The notes: a model not told the origin generated them from the letters alone. 64,000 nucleotides of DNA from Siphonodentalium dalli (GCA_032622095.1 CP136069.1:70953319-71017318); one strand, 5' to 3'. Positions 23,253 through 34,145 are shown, numbered from the stretch's first letter. Translations and numbers: made by a program.

Positions 23253-25388
23253 TCTCCTATATATTTTGAGACTTCAGTATATGTGTATATATGTATGTAT
23301 GTGGGTACTTCATAGAATCGAAAACGGTTGGACAGATTGAGCTCAAATTTCGTACATAAGTGTAAAAATCCACGGGGATCGCCGACGTCGCATTTTGGAC
23401 AAGCTCTGAGCACCTCTTCTCCCTTCCCAATTATCAAAATCACCGCAAACGTCACTTCTGGGGTTAAGGCATCAACGGTCTTTATATTGACCATATTCGG
23501 AAGTGTTAAGGATTAACGCTCTTTATTGCAATGGACGTGGCTAAACGACTGACCCCATGCGTCCGAAATACGGATGCGCGACGAAATGCAATTATCTCGA
23601 TTAAAAAGGCAGAATTGATCTAAGCAGCGTTTGTTTACAATTCAACGCACCGCTATCGCTCGAAATAATTCAACGCAACGCTATCGCTCGAAATATTATG
23701 CAGAGAGATTTCACGACGGGATTAATTGACTGTCCGCTCTTTTCGGGGAGACGGGTACCATGAATTAACTCATTGAAAAACAAAGAACGCGTTGTCTGTC
23801 GTTCCTAGGAAGGGGGGATTTCATCGGGTCAATTAGAATAAAAATTAAATAAATTATTTTATTTTTTTTTTAAACATCAATTAAATTTAACAAGAAATTA
23901 TGGCATTGAAATCCATGTAAAACAGGACGACCATGCAGTCACGACCTGCACTATTCAGAACTCAATGTGTTAACTTAATTATATATATGAACGTCAAGAT
24001 TTAATTAACTGTAAATATTTATTATAACCAATTGCGTACACGAAGTTGATTGCTTGTGGTAGGGGGTGGTATCTACCTCTGAATTTTCATATTGCACCCA
24101 CATCTTTCACGTCTCCCTGGGGCCATTTTTTCGACTGGCCCATATTCCCATTCCCAATTTGGATGAAATTTTAGTTGTACTCACCTACCCAACCCCTGGC
24201 CTTCGATATTGGGGTTCAGATGAGCTAAAACTTCGGTTTGCCCCCACTCATAATTTGGGTTGTTTGATTGTTTGAAATCACAACCCGAATCATTAGAATA
24301 TAAATAAGGATCGAAGAACATTCAAATTCCAAGAACATGTTTTTGGTTGTTTCGACAAATCCTATACCTTACCGTAGTGTTTTAGGTTGGGATTTTATCA
24401 GTTTGATTACAATTGCATGGAGCTACATTTATACTAGGATTGAGTAATTTTCATTCAATCCACCGGAGCCATGCACTATATGAAACAACAACGTTAACCC
24501 AACCAAACCTAATGCCAACATGCAGACCATTTGCCAACGTCATGGTATTATAAATGCATATTATTTGTTTAATTAAAATGGCAAACATAGGCCTGTCAGT
24601 ATGTGAATTTCTCTAGCGTATATTGCCACGGCACAGCGGTCCTCGTGTTCTTAATTAAAATCAGATAGAATTTATTGAGAAAAATATTACACATTCTTAT
24701 GAGTGAGAACTTGGGTTGGAACTTTGGAAGAACATTCAATTTCCAAGAACATGTTTTTGTTTGTACCTGTAGGATCCTGTAGGCCTACATATCTATAGTG
24801 ATTGGGATTTGATCAGTTTGATTACAACTGCATGGAGATACATTTATAGGAAATAAATACTAGCATTGAGTAATTTTTATTCCATCAACCGGAGCCATGC
24901 ACTATGATTCTATGAAACAACGTCAACCCAAACAAACCTGATGCCAACCGTACTGACATTAGGCCTATGCCTGCTTTGTCGCCGTCAAAACGTCAATAAC
25001 TTTCGCGGGGAAATGCGCGTGCCAATATGACGTCGCTTTGGATAAAACATATGACGTAACATAACAGTTTACCTGTTTACGCGAACGTGCGTTTATTAAT
25101 TTACTAAACTAAAGAAAAGTTTATTTAGTGATATGATAACATTCAAGATATTTACGATATGAATTATGTTGTTTTCGCGAGGGGCTACGGAAAATTTGCA
25201 GTTTTACGTAAATTTCCGCCATTTCCCGAATGGCATAGCAACCCGAGTCCCGTCGACAATATTTATGATTTAAGTAATGATTATTGTTCAAAGAATAAAG
25301 CATGTAATGCCTTAACAGAATGAATATTGTTATGTTGGCTATATGAAAAGTCACATTTTGTAGTTTTAATTTAATTGCAATGACGTTT

Positions 25389-25444
25389 CAAGATGACGGC
25401 CCCTCAAATCCAAGATGGCGACGCCCCTAATTCAAGATGGCGGC
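25389..25444 (+). promoter_or_regulatory. Three YY1-like motifs at 22-bp spacing
   Basis: CAAGATGACGGC, CAAGATGGCGAC and CAAGATGGCGGC start at 25389, 25411 and 25433. The third is a full match to the well-known YY1 core CAAGATGGCGGC. Regular spacing shows a 22-bp tandem origin. Function is inference. Confidence 0.4.
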
Positions 25445-25477
25445 GCCCATGTTCGAAAGCGAACTTAGTATAAGGAC

Positions 25478-25527
25478 GACCTGCGCAACATATGCGCGGC
25501 TGGGCTGCGCCCAGCTGGTCGTCCTTA
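25478..25527. repeat. GC-rich hairpin at the cargo edge
   Basis: AAGGACGACC at the left pairs perfectly with GGTCGTCCTT at the right. Inside, GGGC TGC GCCC and TGCGC/GCGC pairs add further stems. The total span is 50 bp. The right arm abuts the AT-rich Helitron tail. Confidence 0.65.
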
Positions 25528-25659
25528 AAAAAACATTAAATTAATATTTAAAAATAAAAAATATATATATATTAAAAATTTAAAAAATATATAAATAAAA
25601 ACAAAATAATTTAAAAAATGTTTCCGACCAACCACGCCAGTGGCGGGCTAACCTGCTAG

Positions 25660-26049
25660 TCTTCTATCTCATATATATTGTGAAGACCTCTGTCTGTCTG
25701 TCTGTATGTCTGTATGTATGTCATTTATACAAATCTACGATTCCCGACCGATCGGGACAAAACTTGGTGCGTGTGTGTAGTTTGACCAGGCGGTCGTCAC
25801 CGTCGTATTGGCGAGCCCGTGCGGCGCCCGCTTTGCGCATGGGCAGACCAGATCTCGGAAACGGGTGGAGCTATCGACTTGAAATTTGCTATGTGAATGT
25901 ATCTTGCCCCGGATACGAATTTTATCGGGTCGCCGAGCCCGTTTGACGCCAGCTTCGCGCATGCGCAGACCAGATCTCGGAAACGGGTGGAGCTATCGAC
26001 TTGAAATTTGGTTTTTGAATAGCCCGGACAACGTCGGGCTTATCGACAA
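25660..26049 (+). mobile_element. Helitron-like element G (A-type, short)
   Basis: It starts TCTTCTATCTCATATATATT at the CTAG of element C, has a TCTGTCTGTCTG microsatellite and two units of the 122-bp core, and ends with the A-type hairpin CCCGGACAACGTCGGGC followed by TTATCGA and CAAG, a one-base decay of CTAG. Confidence 0.65.
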
Positions 26050-26845
26050 GTACTATATATTTTGAGAACTCCGTATATATATATGTGTGTGTGTATATGT
26101 GTGGGTACTTCATGGAATCGAAAACGCGTGGACAGATTGAGCTCAACCCACGGACACCGTCGGCGTCGCGTTTTGGAGAAGCTCAGAGCACCCGTTCTCC
26201 AATCTCAGTCACAAAAAACGCCACTACGGTGGTTAATCAAGTGATAATTTAATGAGCGTTTGTTTTTGACGCATCGCTATAAAGAGCGTATGTTTACCAT
26301 TCAACGTTATTAGCATCTGCAGAGAGATGTACGGGAACAATACTTTTGAGTGGTTTCCTATGCGGGGAGATTTATTGGATGCCATAGTACTCTTACAACA
26401 TCATTGTTATAGTATGTATGACACTTAGGTCAGGGCTTAGTGGGGGTAGTTAGTGTGGATATAGGCATAATGCTTCTCATAAATCCCTGTTACAAACCAA
26501 CACTCACAATTTCGTCTTTTGCATCAGATACCAACACCTCGACCGATCGGGACGAAACTTGGTACGTGAGTGTAGTTTGACCAGGTGGTCGTCGTTGTCG
26601 TGTTGGCGAGCCCGTGCGACGTCCATGCAGCGCATGCGCAGACGAGATATCGGAAACGGGTGGAGCTATCGACTTGAAATTTGGTATGTGAATGTATCTT
26701 GCCCCGGATACGAATTTTATCGGGTCGCCGAACCCGTGCGACGCCAGCTTCGCGCATGCGCAGACGAGATATCGGAAATGGGTGGAGCTATCGACTTGAA
26801 ATTTGGTTTTTGAATAGCCCGGACAACGTCGGGCTCATCGGCTAG
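26050..26845 (+). mobile_element. Helitron-like element H (chimera)
   Basis: The 5' part (TACTATATATTTTGAGAAC, TGTGGGTACTTCATGGAATC, GGACAGATTGAGCTCAA) is of the C/D type. From about 26535 the DNA is A-type core (GACCGATCGGGACGAAACTT, two 122-bp units) with the A-type 3' hairpin and CTAG|T at 26842-26845. Only one 5' end and one 3' end are visible, so it is either a chimera or a truncated A-type element fused into a C-type one. Confidence 0.55.
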
Positions 26846-27637
26846 TCTACTATATATTTTGAGAACTACGTATATATATATGTGTGTATATATATATGTA
26901 TGTGGGTACTTCATAGAATCGAAAACGGTTGGACAGATTGAGCTCAAATTTCGTATATAAGTGTAAAAACCCACGGGGATCGCCGACGTCGCACTTTGGA
27001 CAAGCTCTGAGCACTGATTCTCCACTCCCAATCATCAAAATCACCGCAAACGCCACTTCGGGGGTTAAGGCATCAACGATCTTTATATTGACCATATACG
27101 GAATTGTTAACGACGAACGCTCTGTATTACAATCGACGTGGCTAAACGACTAGCCCCATGCGTCCGAAATACGGATGCGGGACGAAATGAAATTATCTCT
27201 ATTAAAAAGGCAGAATTGATCTAAGAAGCGTTTGTTTACAATTCAACGCAACCTTATCGCTCGAAATATTATGCAGAGAGATTTCACGACGGGATTAATT
27301 GACTGTCCGCTCTTTTCGGGGACTATGGGGAAGTTTAGGACGGGTACCATGAATTAACTCATTGAAAAACAAAGAATGCGTTGTCTGTCGTTTCTAGGAA
27401 GGGGGGATTTCATCGGGTCAATTAGAATAAAAATTAAATAAATAGGTCAATTAGAATAAAAATTAAATAAATATTAAAAAATTCAAACAAAAAAAATTTA
27501 AATTCAAAAAACATTAAATTAATATTAAAAAAAAATTAAAAAAAATATTAACAATTTAAAAAAAATATAAATAAAAACAAAATTAACAAAATGTCATGTT
27601 TCTGATCAACCACGCCAGTGGCGGGCTAACCTGCTAG
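26846..27637 (+). mobile_element. Helitron-like element D
   Basis: It starts TCTACTATATATTTTGAG at the preceding CTAG. The TATATATGTGTG tract, ATTGAGCTCAAATTTCG and the region around ATCAAAATCACCGCAAACG match element C. The AT-rich tail (27430-27595) is followed by CCACGCCAGTGGCGGG and CTAG|T at 27634-27637. No protein is encoded. Confidence 0.7.
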
Positions 27638-28422
27638 TCTACTATATATTTTGAGAACTACGTAAATATATGTGTAAATATATGTTGTCCTCTATACACC
27701 CGAAACGGCTGGCTCGATTGAGCTCAAACTTCCCATCTAATGGTAAAATACAACGGGAATCGTCGTCGCGGCGTTTTGGAGAAGATCTGAGCACTCATTA
27801 TCCACTCCCAATCATCAAAATCACCGTCCTCGGCACTGTGGGCGGTTAAGGCACGCACGCTCTTTATATTGACCATATTTGGCGTTGTTAACCGAGTAAC
27901 GCTCTTTATTGCCATCGGCGTTGCTAAACGGTCACCTATGCGTACGAATGCGTACGAAACTACGGATGCAAAACGCACCGGAACCGGAATGCATTTATCT
28001 TGATTAAAAAGGCAGAATTAACTCATTGGAAAACAACAAATGCGTGTCGTGTGATTCTTATGTCTGTCGTTCCTAGGAACGGGGGAGATTTTCATCGAAT
28101 CATACCTCTTTTAGGGACGGGGGAGAATTTCATCGGGTCAGTTTTTCGGCCCTAGGGACGGGTACCATCATTTCTCTTGATTACAAAGGCAGAATTATTA
28201 TGTCTGTCGTTCCTAGGAAGGGGGGGATTTTCATCGGGTCAGTTTTTCCGCCCGATGTACCGCAAATCATACCTCTTTTAGAGACGGGTACCATCATTTC
28301 TCTTGATTAAAAAGGCAGAATTAACTCATTGAAAGAAAAAAATTTAAAAAGGCAGAATTAAAAAAAAAAAAATTAATGTCATGTTTCTGACCAACCACGC
28401 CAGTGGCGGGCTAACCTGCAAG
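27638..28422 (+). mobile_element. Helitron-like element E, oldest of the train
   Basis: It starts TCTACTATATATTTTGAG, with a diverged C/D-type body (ATTGAGCTCAAACTTCCC, CCAATCATCAAAATCACCG) and an internal double block of TTCCTAGGAACGGGGGAGAT / TTCCTAGGAAGGGGGGGAT. The 3' end reads CGCCAGTGGCGGG, CTAACCTGCAAG, so CTAG has decayed to CAAG. It is the rightmost and most diverged copy. Confidence 0.65.
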
Positions 28423-28697
28423 ACTGTGTATTTGTGTATGAGTGGGATTTCATGCAACGACCAACGGGGGAAATGGGTCCGTGTGACGGACCCGCAGCCG
28501 GCCTGGCGGAAACCATGCCAACAGTCAACAAATTCCTATATGCTGAACATTTGGTCAAATGTCAAAATTCTTGGCAGCTATGGAACCGAAGGGAGCAGGC
28601 AGTCTATACAATAATGGGTAATGACAATACACAATATAACATTCCTCATCTATTTCCTCCAACATCCCTCCAGATCAATAATAGACTATCCCATTGA
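28423..28697. other. Unassigned DNA right of the Helitron train
   Basis: An open plus-strand frame (28434-28697) has no motif that I recognise. It could be host sequence originally adjoining repeat F, but no match to the right flank of copy 2 is seen. Confidence 0.3.
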
Positions 28698-28873
28698 TTC
28701 TATATATATTAAAGAGTGGGATCTGTCTGTCTGTCCGACTGTCTGTTTGGATTTTCCTCCCAGACCCCTAGACAGATTTCAACCAAATTTGATGCCGTGA
28801 CTCGGGTACCCAGGCAGAGGTTATAACGGTGTTAGTTTTTCAAAATTTATGATTTAAAAAATTTAATTAAATA
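28698..28873 (+). mobile_element. Helitron-like 5' end
   Basis: TCTATATATATTAAAGAGTG, then GTCTGTCTGTCCG and CAGATTTCAACCAAATTTGA follow the usual order of these elements: TC start, TATA, TCTG tract, 'TTTCxACxAAATTTG'. A matching 3' hairpin with CTAG is not found downstream, so the element is incomplete or its core expanded into the next array. Confidence 0.45.
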
Positions 28874-29940
28874 GATTTACCTCTCTTGCTGGAGTCTTTA
28901 TCTGATGATTTACTTCGTCTATCAGAATCTTTATCTGTCGATTTACCTCCCTTGGTGGAGTCTTTATCTGATGATTTACTTCGTCTATCAGAATCTGTAT
29001 CTGTCGATTTACTTCCCTTGCTGGAGTATTTATCTAATGATTTACTTCGTCTATCGGAATCTGTATCTGTCGATTTACCTCCCTTGCTGGAGTCTTTATC
29101 TGATGATTTACTTCGTCTATCGGAATCTTTATCTGACGATTTACCTCCCTTGCTGGAGTCTTTATCTGATGATTTACCTCCCTTGCTGGAGTCTTTATCT
29201 GATGATTTACTTCGTCTATCAGAATCTTTATCTGACGATTTACCTCCCTTGCTGGAGTCTTTATCTGATGATTTACCTCCCTGGCTGGAGTCTTTATCTG
29301 ATGATTTACTTCGTCTATCGGAATCTGTATCTGTCGATTTACCTCCCTTGCTGGAGTCTTTATCTGATGATTTACTTCGTCTATCAGAATCTTTATCTGA
29401 CGATTTACCTCCCTTGCTGGAGTCTTTATCTGATGATTTACCTCCCTTGCTGGAGTCTTTATCTGATGATTTACTTCGTCTATCAGAATCTTTATCTGAC
29501 GATTTACCTCCCTTGCTGGAGTCTTTATCTGATGATTTACCTCCCTTGCTGGAGTCTTTATCTGATGATTTACTTCGTCTATCAGAATCTTTATCTGACG
29601 ATTTACCTCCCTTGCTGGAGTCTTTATCTGATGATTTACCTCCCTTGCTGGAGTCTTTATCTGATGATTTACTTCGTCTATCAGAATCTTTATCTTTCGA
29701 TTTACCTCCCTTGCTGGAGTCTCTATCTGATGATTTACTTCGTCTATCAGAATCTTTATCTGTCGATTTACCTCCCTTGCTGAAGTCTTTATCAGATGAT
29801 TTACTTCGGCTATCGAAATATTGATCTGACGATTTACCTCCCTTGCTGGAGTCTTTCTCTGATGATTTACTTCGTCTATCAGAATCTTTATCTGTCGATT
29901 TACCTCCCTTGCTGGAGTCATTATCATATGATTTACTTCG
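28874..29940. repeat. 33-bp minisatellite with two monomer types
   Basis: About 32 monomers of 33 bp. Type A reads GATTTACCTCCCTTGCTGG then AGTCTTTATCTGAT. Type B reads GATTTACTTCGTCTATCAG then AATCTTTATCTGTC. They run AB at the edges and AAB in the middle, a higher-order structure. Because 33 is divisible by 3 and stops are absent, frames of about 300 codons stay open on both strands. They are side effects of periodicity; there is no start context or splice support. The array abuts repeat F copy 2. Confidence 0.9.
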
Positions 29941-30256
29941 TTTATCGTTTATGTAATTATAATAATCTTATTATAACAGTAATATAAAAACAAATCAGTG
30001 CCTGCGAAATGAAAACGTAATGAAAAATTCAAATTATGTTCTTAAAATCCATGAAAATAATCTTGCTATATATGGGGTTTGAGACATATAATACGTAATA
30101 ATAATCGTGTAAGTTTGTTATAACAGTATTGCAAAAAACATTCCGTGCTGAGAAATGGAAACTTATTGAAAACATCAAATTATGTTCATGAAAATCGGTA
30201 TGATCGGTCGAACGGAAGAATACCGGGATTGCCTGTTTGTGTTAACGTATTATGTT
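29941..30256. repeat. Repeat F, copy 2 (unoccupied target)
   Basis: It is the partner of 20612-20932 with two 151-bp units. At the point where copy 1 is cut by Helitron A (after GTTAACGTATTA), this copy continues TGTTTTATACATTGG. It shows the empty A|T target. Confidence 0.85.
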
Positions 30257-30744
30257 TTATACATTGGAAAGGATCTGGTGGCATCTATAAATGCAAATTT
30301 TCGTGTGGGTGCAATTGGAAAAGTCAAAATAATTTTGTTTGGCGTCATTTTTGTGGTCGGCAACATCCGGACTCTCAAATGGGAATAGTTCTGCCTCACG
30401 CAAATGGTGGTCCCATAAATTCGGTGATGGGGAACGTACACATCGCCTCCAGTGGTACCTAGACTATTATGTGTGGTATTTCAACCCATGAGGAGACACA
30501 TGCACAGCTTAACTACATTTAAGGATTTCCTTTCGGTCGAGGCGTTACGTCGTATAGAATACCAACATCTAAATAAAGAGTGGATTGGAATGTCGTGGGA
30601 AATGTTTTAAAATATATCTTTAATGTCGTACTTTAATGAGAAGTTTGGCAACAAACACATGTATACAAGTTCTCAAATTAAAAACAAAAAACGTTTGTAC
30701 TGCACAGTGTATAATGCACAGAAAATACACACTGTTAAAACACA
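30257..30744. other. Unassigned DNA
   Basis: Several overlapping plus-strand frames (30145-30462) share no clear motif. CTAAATAAAGAGTGG at about 30568 is a variant of the recurrent AATAAAGAGCG word. Confidence 0.3.
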
Positions 30745-30980
30745 ACCGTGAATTTCACGGGAAATATGCCGGCAATTTGGGGACCGGTTGGACCGTGAAT
30801 TTTTCACGGTCAAACCGTGAACCAATTTACAGCCAAACCGTGAATTTTCACGGCCTATCCGTTCTTGAATATACAACTGAACCGTGAATATTTTACGGTT
30901 TGACCGTGAACCCATTTACAGCCAAACCGTGAATTTTCACGGTCTGCCCATTTCTCAGTTACGGTCACACCGTAAAATTC
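30745..30980. repeat. Palindromic ACCGTGAATTTTCACGGT minisatellite
   Basis: Units of about 89 bp (ATTTACAGCCAAACCGTGAA at about 30824 and 30912) each carry self-complementary ACCGTGAATTTTCACGGT or its variants. At least eight ACCGTGA/TCACGGT words occur in 236 bp. The block can form several alternative hairpins. Confidence 0.8.
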
Positions 30981-33341
30981 TTAGTAATTAGTCTGTTCAT
31001 GTATTGACTTTTGTGGTCATTAATATAGGCCTGATGATTGAAAATTGAAAATCTATTCCTTATAATTTCAAAGATATTTAGCAATATTGTAAATTCAACT
31101 TCGGACAGACACATGTATTATGTGAAATGCATATGCACCTGGGGGTGGTTTCATACAACCTTAGTAAAGCTGAAAGTGTATTTGTATGTATTTCATGAAT
31201 TATCTAACCTGAAAATGCATTAACTTCTGAGATAACTTTCTGTGCACTTTACATGTAGCTTAACTGCAACTATGCTAAATCCTGCAGTCCAATTTCACTG
31301 CTAATATACATGTACCGGTAGTCCGGTATTGTATAGTTTGAGTAAGTATAGAGTGTCAATGGAATCTATTAAATAAAATGCACAGACGGTTATCGCATAT
31401 AGGTTAGCGCATTTCCAGGATAGAAAACTCTTTGAAAAAACATACAAAGACAACATCTTTCGCTTAATAGTAAAATGTAAATATTATGTAGACAAATAAC
31501 ATTTATTGAACCTGATAAACTGATGAATCAGTGACACAACAGTCAACATATTCCTCTATCCATGTACTTGATTTCTCCATAACAGTATACATGTACATAT
31601 CCAGAAATTTCCATGTCCGTTTGGTCAGCCAATGTATTGGCAACAGTATTTCTTCACAAAAATCCAGTTCATTTGAAAGAACATCCGAAATATCATTGAA
31701 CAACTAAATTAAACACCACTGTCCTGCAACTGTCAACTTTATATATCAGACAGTGCATCAGTTGCCATCGCATGCTTATAGGAAAGCTGGTTGTCGTCGC
31801 TGAGTCTTATATTCGAATCTTGGAACTGTCTCGTGTATCAGAATATCTCACTTAAATTTCCACAAATCTTGTAACATTATATTCAGTGCATTTCTGTGCC
31901 AGTTCCTATTGAACATTCTCGATTTATTGGAACCAGCAGACACCAGCAAGACCGGAACAGTCCATAATTCACTAGAATATGTTTGAGATGGTACCGGTAC
32001 TACATGTATATGTAATAGACCATAATTGTAAATACTAGATTTCATTGAACCAATCAAGGAATCTGTTCTTCAGTCACACTCGCGCACACACACCCTAGGC
32101 CTAGTACCGGTACTGGTACCGTACTTTGGTTATTACACATCAACTTGAGAAGATTGTACCATCCGTATGTTGTGTCCGATGTTTTTTCGCAGATACTCGG
32201 TTGATGCTAACCTGTGCAAGCTCAGTGTAGCTCCTGAAAGAAAGAATAATTTAATATATTAGTGACTCATTGAATTGCATCCTAATTATGATTGTTATTA
32301 GGGTGACATCTTACCTGCCTGCACTTTTTTCTAAGATTCTCGACTTTAAAATCATATTATGGTATTGTACCAGAGTACATGTAATTTGATTGTAAGAAAA
32401 ATACCTAACCAATTCAAAGACAACAGTCTTAAAAATTATACCACAATGTCACAGTTGGCCTATTGGAAGTATTTCCGTGTTCGGTCAATCAGTGCACATG
32501 CATCAATGCGCTTCAAATGAGACATGATAGTACGTAATTGAATTACCTTATCATGGAAGATGGACTTATAAACATTTGAGACCAATGTAGATGTGGTTAT
32601 CAGTGGTTATTGGTTAATATTCAAGACGTTTGCATCTCAAAATTCACGATATTTTTCATTTCCGTGTTCCATTCGTGAATACTCAAGTACACGGCGAGAT
32701 GGATAATATATTAAAAATCACGGATGTGGAAGAGGATATATTTAGAATTTAAGACGGATGCATTGTGATCTGCATGTACTAGACAGACACTCACTTTTAA
32801 AACAATTCCTATCTCTTTGATCAAATTATGTATACATTGGCATTTTTAACAATAATCACGCTAAGCATCTACTTAGTATATATATATGGCACAGGGATGG
32901 CACCCGTATTCCACCGACGCAGGGGCTATAATATCCGTTGGGGGGGGGTGCTATTATACCGTAATGCTATCTGGCTTATCATTGCACATTTCCCCGACGA
33001 GGAGGAGGAGATGACTAAGCTGTACACCACTAAGTTAGTGATACCCCTGTCATTGAACCAGACCGAACTCCCATGTACATCGAACTGTCGAAGTGTTAGA
33101 AATATCTTACCTAATATTATGTCAAACTGAAAAATATATGCTGTTGTTGTCTAAAAACAACATTTTCCCACTAATTTCTCAAACAATGAGAACAATTTCA
33201 ACATATATGTGACAGAATATGGTTCTGTTCTCCAAATTTGCAACCGTTGAAAACTTTTACCAAATGTTGGGTAGGGTGAGACATTATTGCCAATCAAATA
33301 TCAAATCATACCGGGAATGGAACAATATATAGCGTACTTAC
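30981..33341. other. Mostly non-coding stretch
   Basis: No named repeat. GGTACCGG/CCGGTACC words cluster at 31310-31325, 31990-32000 and 32105-32130. A plus-strand frame at 32828-33130 starts with a hydrophobic segment (LAFLTIITLSIYLVYIYG) but has no splice donor or motif. Minus-strand frames at 31503-32057 are unsupported. Confidence 0.3.
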
Positions 33342-33840
33342 CTATGGTAATTCTGTGAAGATCGCCACACAACATGCACGCAGGAGAAATGCTGATCAAA
33401 TATGTTCGAGAACAAAACAAAGCAAAATAAGAAACTGGTACCGTATCAACAGGCTGTTTAAAACTATATATCTGAATTCTTAACGATGCACATGTGATGG
33501 AATTTAAATCTAACAGCGTGCCTGAGGCACTTCCCCTGTATAATAGTCTACCGGTACGTAATTGATACCGCAAACAGGATATGCCAACCCCGATCTCGCC
33601 ACATAGTCGCAATCCATGTTGATTAGTAGTGACAGCTATATAGCTTTGTCGGTTAAAACACTGCTTTGAGCTGTAAGCTGGGCGTGAATGGAATCTTTGT
33701 GATAACAGGCCGATTTCTACAGCTTTTAGCTGTAAATCGGGGCCCAATTTACAGCTCGTTGTATGAGTGCACCAGTTGATTTCTATAACTCGGAGTTCTC
33801 CGCAAAAAAAAACAAACAATAAAATTATAACTTTACACAT
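33342..33840 (-). CDS. Candidate first exon of a secreted protein
   Basis: On the minus strand an ATG at 33840 opens MCKVIILLFVFFCG, a strong signal-peptide-like start, followed by about 150 residues with scattered cysteines and no low complexity. The frame meets CCATAG|GTAAGT at 33342/33341, a consensus splice donor (phase 1). This is the longest non-repeat frame outside the LINE. An in-frame ATG 15 codons upstream is possible, but the 33840 start places the hydrophobic core correctly. No domain is recognised. The sequence upstream of the ATG looks like a mollusc-type repeat (CAAGTTTGGTGTAACCG), which makes an ordinary promoter less likely. It may be a real exon, a pseudogene or chance. Confidence 0.38.
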
Positions 33841-33879
33841 AACCGTTGTATGTTTAGCCAATTTAGCAACATAGTGAAC

Positions 33880-34145
33880 ATACATATACCAAGTTTGGTG
33901 TAACCGACCTAAACTGGAGTTATCAACTGGATCAAAGACAATCCAAATTTAAGGTCGAAAAAGATTTGTAACTCTGGTAAAACATTGTCGACGGAAACCT
34001 ACAATCAAAATTCACACATATGTTATGGTTGTTAGCATGTATACCAAATTTCATTCCATTCGGTCAACTTGATCTAAAGTTAATCGTCCGGAAACATAAT
34101 GAGACCAATTTGAACAAAAAGCCGTAACTATGGTAAAAGTGAACG
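33880..34145. repeat. Invertebrate-style interspersed repeat fragment
   Basis: It contains ATACCAAGTTTGGTGTAACC, TTGTAACTCTGGTAAAAC, GTATACCAAATTTCATTCC and AGTGAACGGACGGACACC, the usual phrases of a widespread mollusc-type repeat (compare 1-160 and 49540-49790). There is no coding content. Confidence 0.5.

Larger units (their letters stand above)
23870..25527. other. Cargo inside Helitron C (possible captured DNA)
   Basis: This segment interrupts the AT-rich zone that is continuous in D. It holds two direct copies of about 210 bp at 24318-24530 and 24729-24958 (shared words CCAAGAACATGTTTTTG, CAGTTTGATTACAA, CCGGAGCCATGCACTAT), a triple CAAGATGG motif and a GC-rich hairpin at its right edge. 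No exon is recognisable. Capture of host DNA by Helitrons is well known. Whether this was captured or inserted later is undecided. Confidence 0.5.
23253..25659 (+). mobile_element. Helitron-like element C with 1.65-kb cargo
   Basis: It starts TCTCCTATATATTTTGAG at the CTAG of element B and ends CCACGCCAGTGGCGGG, CTAACCTG, CTAG|T at 25656-25659. The first 600 bp match element D (26846-27637), including ACGGTTGGACAGATTGAGCT and GAGATTTCACGACGGGATTA, and the last 130 bp match its AT-rich tail and 3' end. Between them (about 23870-25527) lies DNA absent from D and E. The element is non-autonomous. Confidence 0.65.

Noticed and set aside
28886-29927. Two plus-strand and one minus-strand frames of about 300 codons
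   Set aside because: All are consequences of a 33-bp tandem unit without stops; no start context, splice signal or non-repeat domain.
20612-30256. Repeat F pair as LTRs of a 9.6-kb retrotransposon
   Set aside because: Copies lack LTR signals, the inside has no gag or pol, and one copy is simply cut by a Helitron.
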